Assembly (NCBI GenBank): GCA_021824575.1
Contig: JAKAKJ010000082.1
Coordinates: 114,211 to 159,819 of the forward strand
DNA from: Chloroflexota bacterium
Lineage (GTDB): Bacteria; Chloroflexota; Anaerolineae; Anaerolineales; Villigracilaceae
DNA: 45,609 nucleotides
Direction of reading: 5' to 3'
A program made the position numbers and the translations under genes. Shown piece by piece: positions 8,259 to 16,675 of the stretch. Each line of letters starts with the position of its first letter. Positions within the stretch are counted from its first letter, which is position 1. The notes under the pieces are model-generated. The model searched no databases. It was not told the DNA's origin and worked only from the letters and a program-made list of their open reading frames with translations.

Positions 8259-9320
8259 ATGCGTATTTTCGTCTTGATCTCACTTTGCGCGATCCTCGCC
8301 CTGACATCGTGCAGTATTTCCATCTCCGCACCCGCGACGCCCAATGCAACGCCATTCTTTGTGACCGCGACACTGCCGCCGACGTCAACGCCGTACGCCG
8401 GCGCGATTGCCGCTCCCTCCGCCACACCCGTAAGTTCGACTTCAACGACTCCCTCCGCCGCTTCGAGCGGCACGCCGTTTTCGATGACCGCATCGCCCAA
8501 TTGCAAAGATTCAGCGGTGCTGCTTCAGGACGTTACCATAGCCGACGGGACCAACGTGCCGCGCGGTTCGAAGTTCACAAAAACATGGCAGTTCAAAAAC
8601 AACGGACAGTGTCCGTGGAATGGATATACTATCGTTTTTGTTTCTGGCGACCAAATGAATTCTCCGCTCTCTGTGCCTGTCCCGCCGACCGCGCCGGGGT
8701 CAACCGTGAATATTTCCGTTGATTTGGTCGCGCCGACCGCCGATGGAACCTATACCGGCTATTTCGAGTTGCATAATGCGAATGGAATTGTTCTTCCGAT
8801 TGGGATCGAAAAGAATTTCTGGGTTCAGATCACAGTTGGCAGCGCGCCAACCTCGGCTGCGCCAACCGCCCAGGATAACGGCACACCGGTCAGCGTGCCG
8901 AAAGGCCCGGCGAGCTGCAAATATACGGTCAGCGCTTCATACCCGGACGAAATCATGAGCCTGATCAACAACGCGCGCACGCAGGCAGGTCTCAAGGCAC
9001 TGACTCTCAATTCCAGGCTGGCTGCGGCCGCCCAAGGTCACAGCATTGACATGGCGTGCTACGGATTGCTGAGTCACAGCGGCTCGAATGGTTCGACCAT
9101 TGGCCAGCGCATCTCCGCCGCAGGTTATCCCGCCACTTTCTATGAAGAGATAATCTATGGCGGGGGATATCCGCAGGATGCATTCAACTGGTGGATGAAT
9201 GACCCGATGCATCACGCGGTCATCTTTGATACCCGCGTAACCGAAATCGGCGTGGGATACGCCTATGTTGCGGATACCGCCGCTGGCAGTTATTACACGG
9301 TGGATGTGGGAAGCCAGTAA
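8259..9320 (+). CDS. Paralogous NBR1-like Ig / CAP-domain lipoprotein
   Basis: A 353-residue paralogue of the gene just upstream, with the same order: signal peptide and lipobox ALTSC (Cys18), a Ser/Thr/Pro-rich spacer, an NBR1-like Ig domain (TWQFKNNGQCPWNG, SVDLVAPT, FELHNANG), then a CAP domain (LINNARTQAG, GHSIDMA, LSHSG, RISAAGYP, YEEIIYGG, HHAVI). The two are clearly similar over their whole length but diverged, so the duplication is old. Expected at the cell surface. The CAP site looks complete. Ligand and function are unknown. Confidence 0.88.
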   Translation: MRIFVLISLCAILALTSCSISISAPATPNATPFFVTATLPPTSTPYAGAIAAPSATPVSSTSTTPSAASSGTPFSMTASPNCKDSAVLLQDVTIADGTNVPRGSKFTKTWQFKNNGQCPWNGYTIVFVSGDQMNSPLSVPVPPTAPGSTVNISVDLVAPTADGTYTGYFELHNANGIVLPIGIEKNFWVQITVGSAPTSAAPTAQDNGTPVSVPKGPASCKYTVSASYPDEIMSLINNARTQAGLKALTLNSRLAAAAQGHSIDMACYGLLSHSGSNGSTIGQRISAAGYPATFYEEIIYGGGYPQDAFNWWMNDPMHHAVIFDTRVTEIGVGYAYVADTAAGSYYTVDVGSQ

Positions 9321-9347
9321 ATCAGGCCGGCAGAAATCGGGTATCTC

Positions 9348-9400
9348 GCCTGTCCGATGAGACAGGGCACAACTCCCCGTGCGGACGGGGAGTTTTTATT
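9348..9400 (+). terminator. Double hairpin terminator after the CAP gene pair
   Basis: A smaller hairpin (CCTGTC / GACAGG, about 9349-9366) precedes a perfect 9-bp stem ACTCCCCGT (9372-9380) / ACGGGGAGT (9385-9393) with a GCGG loop and a TTTTTATTTT tail. It ends the plus-strand CAP transcripts. Confidence 0.9.
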
Positions 9401-9507
9401 TTCATGAAGCTAGACTATTCGTGTTGAATTATGGATCGGTGAAACTTCAAGGAGGAACTGTCGTACATATTGGTGACGATTTTGAAAAGCAAGTTGTGAA
9501 GGAAAAC

Positions 9508-10428
9508 ATGTCTAACTTAACCTTGAGGGCCGAGGGGCTGAAGTTTGAAAGCAAAGCATCAGATTCTTCATTCGCTTCTACAATCACCCGGTCAGCCAGC
9601 AAACAAACTTATTACACCATCCACCTGCTTGCGGATCGCGACCGCGTTGCGGATGCCTATCGCGCTTACGCTTATTTCCGTTGGGTGGATGATCAGCTCG
9701 ACCAAAGCGGGATAACCAAACGCGAACGCCTTTATTTTGTGGGGCGCCAGCTGACATTGATGGAACGCTGCTATCGCGGCGAATGGCCGCGCCGCGCATC
9801 GGATGAAGAAATGATGCTCGTGCAGTTGATCCGCTCTGAGCGCGGGGAGCGAAGCGGTTTGCGGTCTTACATCCATCACATGATGGCGGTCATGGCTTTC
9901 GATGCCGAACGCCGCGGCCGTTTGATATCCGCCGATGAACTGGATGATTACACGCGCAATCTTGCAACCGCAGTCACCGAAGCCATGCACTATTTCATCG
10001 GACACAGATGCAAATCGCCGCAGGACGAAACGCGCTATCTTGCCGTCAGCGCGGCGCATATCACACACATGCTGCGCGACACGCTGGACGACATCGAAAC
10101 AGGTTACTTCAACATTCCGAGTGAAATTGTCGAAGCAAATCATGTTGATCCGCGCGATGTTGAAAGCGAACCGTATCGAAAATGGATCAAGGACCGCGTC
10201 GGGCTTGCCCGGGTCTGGTTCAAAACCGGACGGCGTTATCTCAGCCGTGTCGAGAATCTGCGCTGCCGTATTGCGGGTTTTGCCTACACTGCGCGATTTG
10301 AATCGGTGCTGTCAGCCATCGAAAGCGATGATTATCGTTTGCGCCGCGCGTATCCCGAATGCAAAAGTTTTATGTCGACGCTGAACATGGGATGGTCGGC
10401 AACGTCACGGGCTTTGATTCCACAATAG
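9508..10428 (+). CDS. Squalene/phytoene synthase family protein (CrtB-like)
   Basis: A 306-residue trans-isoprenyl diphosphate synthase of the head-to-head class, which joins two prenyl diphosphates. Both Asp-rich motifs are visible: AYFRWVDDQLD near the N-terminus and HMLRDTLDDIETGYFNIP in the middle. The start at 9508 is chosen because GAAGGA lies 5-10 nt upstream and the conserved region begins shortly after; the open frame from 9379 runs back through a terminator. A phytoene-desaturase-like gene follows after a repeat, so the pair probably makes and modifies a carotenoid-type product. Whether the substrate is farnesyl or geranylgeranyl diphosphate is not clear. Confidence 0.85.
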   Translation: MSNLTLRAEGLKFESKASDSSFASTITRSASKQTYYTIHLLADRDRVADAYRAYAYFRWVDDQLDQSGITKRERLYFVGRQLTLMERCYRGEWPRRASDEEMMLVQLIRSERGERSGLRSYIHHMMAVMAFDAERRGRLISADELDDYTRNLATAVTEAMHYFIGHRCKSPQDETRYLAVSAAHITHMLRDTLDDIETGYFNIPSEIVEANHVDPRDVESEPYRKWIKDRVGLARVWFKTGRRYLSRVENLRCRIAGFAYTARFESVLSAIESDDYRLRRAYPECKSFMSTLNMGWSATSRALIPQ

Positions 10429-10432
10429 TAAT

Positions 10433-10538
10433 GTCATCGCGAGCGCCCAAAAGGAGCGAAGCAATCTTCATAATGATTGAGGAGATTGTTTCGAGGAAAG
10501 AGCATCGCCTTCGGCGTGCTTCGCGACCTCACAATGAC
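10433..10538. repeat. Dispersed palindromic repeat (family B, GTCATYGCGAG ends)
   Basis: A 106-bp intergenic element with imperfect terminal inverted repeats GTCATCGCGAG (10433-10443) and CTCACAATGAC (10528-10538), plus an internal pair GCGAAGCAATCT / AGATTGTTTCG. The ends and internal motif match the element at 35936-36029. It carries no ORF and sits between the crtB-like and crtI-like genes. Confidence 0.75.
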
Positions 10539-10551
10539 ACAGGAAACTTAA

Positions 10552-12045
10552 ATGAAAACACCATCAATTATCATCATCGGCGCGGGCGTAGGTGGGATTG
10601 CCGCGGCGGCGCGCCTCGCTCAACACGGATTGCATGTCACTGTAATCGAGAAGAATTCGCGCCCTGGCGGACGCTGTGACCGCATCAGCCGCGATGGACA
10701 CCATTTCGATACCGGCCCGACTCTGCTGGTCATGCCCTTGCTGTATGATGCGGAATTTGCCGCGCTGGGATATTCCGCCCGCGAGATGCTTCAACTTCAA
10801 CGCATTGACCCGACGTATCATTTGGTTTTCGACGATAGCAGTAAACTCGCGCTTACATCCGATATGAATTCCATGCGCGAACAGCTGGAATCAATCGAGC
10901 CAAACAGTTACTTGGGATTGCTGCGCTATTTGGAAGAGGGCCATCGCCACTATCATCTGGGCATGGACCGGTTGGTGAACAAGGATTTTCGCAAGGCATC
11001 CGATTTCTTCACGCTCAGCAATCTTCCGCTTTTGTTTCAGCTCAAACCGTTCATCGGGCACTATCGCAACATGTCGGCGTACTTCGACAATCCGCGGCTG
11101 AAGGCCGCGTTCACGTTCCAGGATGTGTACATGGGATTGAGTCCATTCGAAGCGCCTGCCACATTCTCGATGATGCCGTACACGGAACTGGCTCACGGCG
11201 TCTGGTATCCAAAGGGCGGGATGCGCCGCATCGTTGATGCGTTGATGGAAATTGCCGAAGCCGCAGGCGTGGAGTTCGTCTGCGACGCGAGCGTGGCGCG
11301 GATTGACGTCAGCGGAGAAAAGGCGCGGGGTGTGATCCTCGCCGACGGTCGGAGGTTGGATGCGGATGTCATCCTCGCGAATGCCGATCTGCCTTACGTC
11401 TATCGCGATTTGCTCCCACAGGAGGGAATGGCTGATCAATTAGAAAACAAGCGCTTCTCGTGTTCGGTTGTCAGTTTCTTTTGGGGCGTGGATAAGACTT
11501 ATGAAATGCTGGCCCCGCACACATTGTTTTTAGCGGACGATTATCGCGAGAACTTCGAGAGCATTATTGATGATTTGGCGCTGCCGGAAAATCCAAGCCT
11601 GTATGTTCATGCGCCGGCACGGCTCGATCCTTCGATGGCTCCGGTGGGCGAGGATACGTTGATTGCCATCGTGCCCGTCGGACATTTAAGCAGAAACGGC
11701 GAACAAGACTGGACTGAAATTCGGGATAAAGCGCGGGCACACGTATTCCGCCGATTGAAAACGTTCGGCATCACAGATTTGGAATCGCACATTAAGTTCG
11801 AAATCAACTTCACGCCGCTTTCGTGGCGCAAGCGCTACAACCTGATGAAAGGCTCCACACACGGGCTGTGCCACAACCTGACACAACTTGGTTATTTCCG
11901 CCCGTCCAACCGGCATGCGCGCTATCACAATCTATACTTCGTCGGAGCGAGCACGCGTCCTGGCACAGGGATTCCGACCGCGCTGGTTTCGGCTCGCCTC
12001 GCCGCGGAACGGATCATGGATGATCTTGGAATGCGCGCCGCATGA
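10552..12045 (+). CDS. Phytoene desaturase family FAD oxidoreductase (CrtI/CrtN-like)
   Basis: A 497-residue flavoprotein. It opens with the dinucleotide-binding motif IIIGAGVGGIAAAARLA followed by the acidic end VIEKNSRPGGRCD. A GVWYPKGGMRRIVDAL stretch in the middle and the C-terminal LYFVGASTRPGTGIPTAL are typical of the CrtI family, which desaturates, isomerises or oxidises polyisoprenoids. It follows a CrtB-like gene by 123 nt with a palindromic repeat between, so a shared pathway is likely, though co-transcription is uncertain. A strong palindrome ends the unit. Exact reaction (desaturase, ketolase or saturase-like) cannot be told from sequence alone. Confidence 0.85.
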   Translation: MKTPSIIIIGAGVGGIAAAARLAQHGLHVTVIEKNSRPGGRCDRISRDGHHFDTGPTLLVMPLLYDAEFAALGYSAREMLQLQRIDPTYHLVFDDSSKLALTSDMNSMREQLESIEPNSYLGLLRYLEEGHRHYHLGMDRLVNKDFRKASDFFTLSNLPLLFQLKPFIGHYRNMSAYFDNPRLKAAFTFQDVYMGLSPFEAPATFSMMPYTELAHGVWYPKGGMRRIVDALMEIAEAAGVEFVCDASVARIDVSGEKARGVILADGRRLDADVILANADLPYVYRDLLPQEGMADQLENKRFSCSVVSFFWGVDKTYEMLAPHTLFLADDYRENFESIIDDLALPENPSLYVHAPARLDPSMAPVGEDTLIAIVPVGHLSRNGEQDWTEIRDKARAHVFRRLKTFGITDLESHIKFEINFTPLSWRKRYNLMKGSTHGLCHNLTQLGYFRPSNRHARYHNLYFVGASTRPGTGIPTALVSARLAAERIMDDLGMRAA

Positions 12046-12063
12046 TCGGAAACTGCCAAAAAC

Positions 12064-12101
12064 AAAATCTCGCTGACAATCATGATTGTCAGCGAGATTT
12101 T
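12064..12101. terminator. Perfect palindrome, bidirectional terminator
   Basis: A perfect 38-bp palindrome (19 bp each side, centre between 12082 and 12083). A-rich and T-rich outer ends provide an A/U-flanked stem for both strands. It lies between the convergent CrtI-like gene and the small minus-strand gene. Confidence 0.85.
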
Positions 12102-12124
12102 GATTCTGCTCATATAACAATGAT

Positions 12125-12340
12125 CTAATTTCCTTGATACGCCGACCAAACTTCCTTTCTGAGAGCGGCCTGCGTATCCGCACTGGGATACCTTTCCACG
12201 AATTCGATCTCCACCTGGTCATAGCCCTGTCTTTGCAAATACTGATAAGCGAATGTCGCGAACTCCTGTGCGTCCTGTGGAGTTGCATCCGGACCATAAA
12301 GTGCCGGATCGGTGGCAACCCAAAATTTTATGGTTTTCAT
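12125..12340 (-). CDS. Small conserved-looking hypothetical protein, 71 residues
   Basis: The start at 12340 is set by AGGAG 7 nt upstream; the frame extends to 12364 without ribosome-site support. The product is acidic and soluble, beginning MKTIKFWVATDPALYG, with no signal peptide or membrane segment. The composition (helical middle rich in Gln, Ala, Glu) looks like a small alpha/beta protein. I do not recognise a family. It is convergent with the CrtI-like gene and divergent from the aldo/keto reductase. Confidence 0.7.
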   Translation of the reverse strand: MKTIKFWVATDPALYGPDATPQDAQEFATFAYQYLQRQGYDQVEIEFVERYPSADTQAALRKEVWSAYQGN

Positions 12341-12488
12341 GGCACACTCCTGTCTTGAAATCAATTATAGAGGGAAATCAACGTCGCACGATTCGCGGAT
12401 GCGGCCAGTGCGGCAATCAGCCATATCGAAACGAAGGGGATAACGACTTCTGTCGTAGAATCAAGGAACAACTAATTCAGGAGAAAAC

Positions 12489-13460
12489 ATGGAATTCACT
12501 CAGCTTGGCCGCACCGGCCTCACGGTTTCGCGTTTCTGTCTGGGGACGATGAACTTTGGCACGCATACAAGCGAGGAAGATGCGTTTGCCATCATGGACA
12601 AGGCCCACGATCTCGGAATCAACTTCTTCGACACCGCCAATGTTTATGGCCGGCCGCGCGGCGAAGGCGTCACGGAAAGCATTATCGGACACTGGTTTGC
12701 CCAGGGCGGCGGACGACGCGAGAAGACGGTCATTGCCACCAAGGTCTACGGGCGCATAACTGACTGGCCCAATCAGTCGAGGCTGTCTGCGCTGCACATC
12801 CGCGCGGCGTGCGAGGCTTCGCTTAAACGTCTGCATACCGATCATATTGACTTGTATCAAATGCACCACGTTGACCGCAATACACCGTGGGAGGAAATCT
12901 GGCAGGCGATGGAAGTGCTTGTGCAACAGGGAAAAGTGCTTTATGTGGGTTCGTCCAATTTTGCGGGCTGGCATATTGCCCAAGCGCAGGAAGCCGCCAA
13001 AGCGCGTCACTTCATGGGGTTGGTCAGCGAGCAGAGTATTTACAGCTTAAATGACCGCATGATCGAACTGGAAGTGATACCGGCTTGCAAAGACTACGGG
13101 CTTGGACTTATCCCGTGGAGTCCGCTCTCAGGCGGATTGCTCGGCGGCGCGCTGCAAAAGATCAAGGAAGGCCGCCGCGCCAGCCGGAACGCACAGGATG
13201 AAATCAAAAAGAAACGCGCGAAGCTCGAAGCATGGGAAAAATTTTGCAAAGCCAAAGGCGAACATCCCGCGGATATGGCATTGGCGTGGCTGTTGAAGAA
13301 TCCCGTTGTGACCGCGCCGATCATCGGGCCGCGCATCATGGATCATTTGACCGGCGCGCTGCGCGCCTTCAAGATTAAGTTGTCGAAAGATGAATTACAG
13401 AAGATGGATGAGATTTGGCCCGGTCCCGGCGGCGAAGCGCCCGAAGCTTACGCGTGGTAA
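12489..13460 (+). CDS. Aldo/keto reductase
   Basis: A 323-residue NADP(H)-dependent oxidoreductase of the AKR (beta/alpha)8 superfamily. The catalytic tetrad is complete: Asp and Tyr in FFDTANVYG, Lys in ATKVYG, and His in YQMHHVD. GSSNFAGW and IPWSPLSGGLLGG are typical of the AKR11/YghZ-YajO-like proteins, and the C-terminal APIIGPRIMDHL matches the cofactor-binding loop. GGAGA about 6 nt upstream supports the ATG. Monocistronic: a bidirectional hairpin separates it from leuS. Physiological substrate unknown. Confidence 0.9.
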   Translation: MEFTQLGRTGLTVSRFCLGTMNFGTHTSEEDAFAIMDKAHDLGINFFDTANVYGRPRGEGVTESIIGHWFAQGGGRREKTVIATKVYGRITDWPNQSRLSALHIRAACEASLKRLHTDHIDLYQMHHVDRNTPWEEIWQAMEVLVQQGKVLYVGSSNFAGWHIAQAQEAAKARHFMGLVSEQSIYSLNDRMIELEVIPACKDYGLGLIPWSPLSGGLLGGALQKIKEGRRASRNAQDEIKKKRAKLEAWEKFCKAKGEHPADMALAWLLKNPVVTAPIIGPRIMDHLTGALRAFKIKLSKDELQKMDEIWPGPGGEAPEAYAW

Positions 13461-13485
13461 ATTGACGTGATCGGAGAAAACAATG

Positions 13486-13520
13486 AAGCCCCTTTGAGTC
13501 CCACAACTCTCAGGGGCTTT
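13486..13520. terminator. Bidirectional terminator between aldo/keto reductase and leuS
   Basis: AAGCCCCT / AGGGGCTTT outer arms with an inner GAGT / ACTC pairing (13486-13520). It can end the plus-strand reductase transcript and the minus-strand leuS transcript. Confidence 0.8.
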
Positions 13521-13546
13521 CACCATTAAACTATCCAACTGCCGAA

Positions 13547-16246
13547 CTAAACGACTACGCTCACCAGCCTCTTTTGCGCCACAATAATCTTCTTTGGCTC
13601 TTTGCCCTCCAAAAACTTTTTGACGTTCTCACTTGCCAGCGCAGCGGACTTGATCTCATCTTCACTTGCCTCGGCTGGCACGACGATTCGATCGCGCACT
13701 TTGCCGTTGACTTGAACAGGCAATTCGATCATATCTTCTTTCGCAGCATCCTCGTCAACTTTTGGCCATGATTGTTGATGGATGGAATATGTCTTGCCCA
13801 GTTGATTCGTCCACAACTCTTCGGCAATGTGCGGCGCGACCGGAGCTAACATCTTTAAGTAAATTTCAGATGCTTCGTTCCATTCGGGGCTTCCAGCTGC
13901 TCCCGCTTCACGCGCTTTGTACATCTCGTTCAGCAATTCCATCAACGATGAGATGATGGTGTTGAATTCGAAGTTCTCGAAGTCACGCGTGACGCGCTTT
14001 AGGGTCTGATGAACGCGTCGGCGCAGATTCTTTTTCGTTTCATCGGAAGCCGCTCCGGCCGGAGTGTGATCTGTGAACAACGTCCACACGCGTCTCAACC
14101 AGCGCGCGGTTCCATCAATGCCCTGTGAGTTCCACGGCCCGCCTTCCTGCCAGCGATAAGCGAACATCAAATACGTCCGCAGCGCGTCCGCACCGAATTG
14201 TCCGACTAATTCATCGGGCGCGACCACGTTGCCGCGGCTCTTCGACATCTTCTCGTTGTCTTCGCCCAAAATGATGCCCTGGTTTCGCAACTGCATCATC
14301 GGCTCGTTGCCTTCGACGATGCCCGCATCGCGCAGTGCCTTGTGGAAGAAGCGCGTGTACAGCAGGTGCATGTTGGCATGTTCGATGCCGCCCGTGTATG
14401 TATCAACGGGCATCCAATAATCATATTCTTTTGGATCGAAGGGCGCCTTGTCGTAATGCGGCGACAGATAGCGCAGGTGATACCACGACGAACACATGAA
14501 CGTGTCCATTGTGTCAGTCTCGCGCACAGCATGTTCGCCGCACACCGGGCAGGTAGTGTTCTTCCATGTTGGATGTAACTTCAACGGCGACTCGCCCGTC
14601 GGCTTCCATTCGACATCATCAGGCAGCAGCACCGGCAGTTGATCTTCGGGAACCGGGGTCCATCCATGCTTATCACAATAGATCATTGGGATCGGCGCGC
14701 CCCAGTAACGCTGGCGCGAAATCAGCCAATCGCGGTAACGATAATTGACCGCTTCCTTGCCAATGCCTTGCTGGGCCAGCCAGTCAATGACTGCGCTGAT
14801 GCCGGGATTCTTTCTGCCTTTTTCCGTGTTGACCCTTGTCCCGTTGAACGGACCGGAGTTGACCATAACGCCTGCGCCAACATAGGCGGCCTGTAAGGGC
14901 GAGTCGTGACTCGTCCCTACAGGTTGAATCACAGGGATAATTGGCAAGTTATACTTCCGGGCAAACGCGAAATCGCGTTCGTCGTGCGCGGGGACGGCCA
15001 TGATCGCACCTGTGCCATAACTCATCAACACGTAATCCGCGATCCAAATCGGAATGCGCTCGTTGTTGACTGGATTGATGGCATAGCCGCCAGTGAACAC
15101 TCCTGTCTTTTCTTTGTCCGCAGATTCGCGCTCGATATCTGATTGACGCGCGGCTTGCGCCTTATACGCTTCAATCGCAGCCTTTTGTTGAGGCGTCGTA
15201 ACTTTGTCCACCAGCGGATGCTCAGGCGCGAAGACCATGAAGGTCGCTCCCCACAACGTATCGGGGCGCGTCGTAAATATCTCGATAGGCTCACCAGCTT
15301 CGGTCTTGAATATCACCGATGCGCCTTCGCTTCGACCGATCCAATTCGTCTGCAAAGTCTTGACACGTTCGGGCCAATCAATCTCATCGAAGTTCAGTAA
15401 TTCGTCGGCGTATTTTGTGGCCTTGAAAAACCACTGCTCCAAATCCTTTTTGATGACGGGCGTGCCGCATCGCTCACAGACGCGATTCTCGCCGACCACC
15501 TGTTCGCGCGCCAGCGTGGTGTTGCAGGACGGGCACCAGTCCACGGCGGACATCTTGCGATAAGCCAATCCCTGTTTGAACAGTTGAATGAAGAACCATT
15601 CGGTCCATCTGTAATATTCGGGATCAGCCGTAATGGCCTCGCGACTCCAATCGAACATGTTGCCCATGGTCTTCAACTGGCGGCGCATGTTGTCAATGTT
15701 TTTATACGTCCATGTCTTCGGATGAATGCCGCGTTTGATGGCCGCGTTCTCGGCGGGTAGACCAAACGCGTCGAAGCCGATGGGGAACAGCACGTTGTAT
15801 CCGTTCATGCGCTTGAAGCGTGCCCGCGCGTCCGATGGCGCCATGGGATACCAGTGACCGAAGTGCAAATCGCCTGATGTGTAAGGCAGCATCGTCAGCG
15901 CGTAATGTTTGGGCTTGCTGTTATCAATCACTGAGCGATACAGCTTGTCCTTTTCCCATTTGGCCTGCCACTTCCTTTCGATGACTTGCGGCTCGTAAGC
16001 AATATTCTTTACAACGGATGCTTTGTTTTTGGGCACAACTCTTTTTGCAACCACTTTCCTGGCCGGCGCGGCTTTCTTTACAGCAACCTTTTTGGCAGCC
16101 GGTTTCTTTGCCGCCTTTGCTTTTGAAACCGCGGGTCCTGTCACTTTTTTAGCTTTAACAGACGCGGCCTTCTTCGCCATCAAGGTCTTTTTGGCTTTGG
16201 ACGTTATCTTTTTCTTGCTGGAAGTTTTCTTTTTCTTTATAGCCAT
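13547..16246 (-). CDS. leuS: Leucyl-tRNA synthetase with Lys/Ala-rich N-terminal extension
   Basis: An 899-residue class I aminoacyl-tRNA synthetase that charges tRNA-Leu. HIGH-type motif in PYTSGDLHFGHW, a zinc-type CPSC...CERC segment, an editing domain with TTRPDTLWG and YGTGAIMAVPAHDERD, and EKMSKSRGN near the C-terminus. I place the start at 16246 because GAGGAAAG lies just upstream; the longer frame to 16300 lacks a ribosome site. Before the normal beginning (AYEPQVIERKWQ) there are about 80 residues rich in Lys, Ala and Val, like histone H1 or AlgP tails, which is unusual for LeuRS. A palindromic repeat appears inserted in frame within the editing region (14890-14923). A T-box leader lies upstream. 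Confidence 0.95.
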   Translation of the reverse strand: MAIKKKKTSSKKKITSKAKKTLMAKKAASVKAKKVTGPAVSKAKAAKKPAAKKVAVKKAAPARKVVAKRVVPKNKASVVKNIAYEPQVIERKWQAKWEKDKLYRSVIDNSKPKHYALTMLPYTSGDLHFGHWYPMAPSDARARFKRMNGYNVLFPIGFDAFGLPAENAAIKRGIHPKTWTYKNIDNMRRQLKTMGNMFDWSREAITADPEYYRWTEWFFIQLFKQGLAYRKMSAVDWCPSCNTTLAREQVVGENRVCERCGTPVIKKDLEQWFFKATKYADELLNFDEIDWPERVKTLQTNWIGRSEGASVIFKTEAGEPIEIFTTRPDTLWGATFMVFAPEHPLVDKVTTPQQKAAIEAYKAQAARQSDIERESADKEKTGVFTGGYAINPVNNERIPIWIADYVLMSYGTGAIMAVPAHDERDFAFARKYNLPIIPVIQPVGTSHDSPLQAAYVGAGVMVNSGPFNGTRVNTEKGRKNPGISAVIDWLAQQGIGKEAVNYRYRDWLISRQRYWGAPIPMIYCDKHGWTPVPEDQLPVLLPDDVEWKPTGESPLKLHPTWKNTTCPVCGEHAVRETDTMDTFMCSSWYHLRYLSPHYDKAPFDPKEYDYWMPVDTYTGGIEHANMHLLYTRFFHKALRDAGIVEGNEPMMQLRNQGIILGEDNEKMSKSRGNVVAPDELVGQFGADALRTYLMFAYRWQEGGPWNSQGIDGTARWLRRVWTLFTDHTPAGAASDETKKNLRRRVHQTLKRVTRDFENFEFNTIISSLMELLNEMYKAREAGAAGSPEWNEASEIYLKMLAPVAPHIAEELWTNQLGKTYSIHQQSWPKVDEDAAKEDMIELPVQVNGKVRDRIVVPAEASEDEIKSAALASENVKKFLEGKEPKKIIVAQKRLVSVVV
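14890..14923. repeat. Palindromic repeat inside leuS (family A)
   Basis: A 34-bp imperfect palindrome with CCTGTA / TACAGG ends and CGAGTC / GACTCG core. Its layout matches the intergenic palindrome at 38291-38319. On the coding strand it encodes the stretch read as PVGTSHDSPLQA in LeuRS, in frame, between VIQ and the conserved YVGAGVMVNSG. It is interpreted as an element inserted into coding sequence without breaking the frame. Confidence 0.65.
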
Positions 16247-16525
16247 TCTTTCCTCATCATGAAAAAATTCGTATTCATCAGTCAACTTGCGACTCTTCAA
16301 CTTTGAACTTTCAAATTTAAATCTTCAACCTCGACAGGAGGCGCGCGGCATCGGCGATGAGAATCGCCGATATGCGCGACCCTGAAAGGGCGCAGGGCGT
16401 TGGCAGCTGGAAGCCGCTTCGTGCGAGAAGGCAGGACATCGCCTTAAGCCTGGAATTCGTCATTATATTCATTCGTGCATCCTTCCGATCCAGCCTCTCT
16501 CCCAATGAGAGAGGGCCAGGGTGAG
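16247..16525 (-). other. Long leader segment between T-box terminator and leuS, filled by repeat-like DNA
   Basis: About 280 nt with no credible gene. It holds a perfect hairpin (ATCGGCGAT / ATCGCCGAT, near 16353-16374) in a GC-rich stretch at about 16330-16470, and a REP-like sequence at 16492-16527 (CCTCTCTC / GAGAGAGG). A TATAAT on the minus strand at 16467-16462 could be a second leuS promoter downstream of the T-box, but no good -35 is seen. Confidence 0.55.
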
Positions 16526-16527
16526 AA
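16492..16527. repeat. REP-like palindrome
   Basis: CCTCTCTC and GAGAGAGG arms separated by CCAAT, flanked by CCAG / CCAGGGTGAG. It resembles the widespread bacterial repeat type with CCCTCTCCC...GGGAGAGGG arms. It lies directly after the T-box terminator in the leuS leader. Confidence 0.55.
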
Positions 16528-16675
16528 AAAAACAAAAACTCTTCATCCACATCAGGGACGAAGAGTTCTCTCCGCGGTACCACCCAGCTTACGTTTTCAA
16601 GTTTGAGCGTTCAAACCTGCCAACGTCACTTTGATCGCTATAACGGGCTTTCCCGTCGCTGACTATTATTCAACA
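16526..16675 (-). promoter_or_regulatory. T-box riboswitch controlling leuS
   Basis: On the minus strand the leader contains the T-box core TGGGTGGTACCGCGG (16586-16572), then a terminator with AACTCTTCGTCC / GGATGAAGAGTT arms (16567-16556 and 16548-16537) and a long T-tract ending near 16526. T-boxes sense uncharged tRNA: the UGGN bulge pairs with the tRNA 3' end, and here N is U, which fits the A73 discriminator of tRNA-Leu. Upstream is a compact stem region from about 16670 (GACGGG / CCCGTT and other pairings). I could not fix the specifier codon by eye. Confidence 0.85.

Noticed and set aside
9379-9507. 43-residue N-terminal extension of the CrtB-like protein
   Set aside because: It begins within the terminator of the CAP gene and has no ribosome site; GAAGGA before 9508 fits better.
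16317-16583. 88-residue minus-strand frame in the leuS leader
   Set aside because: It overlaps the T-box terminator and repeat sequence, and its amino acids look like translated repeat DNA.
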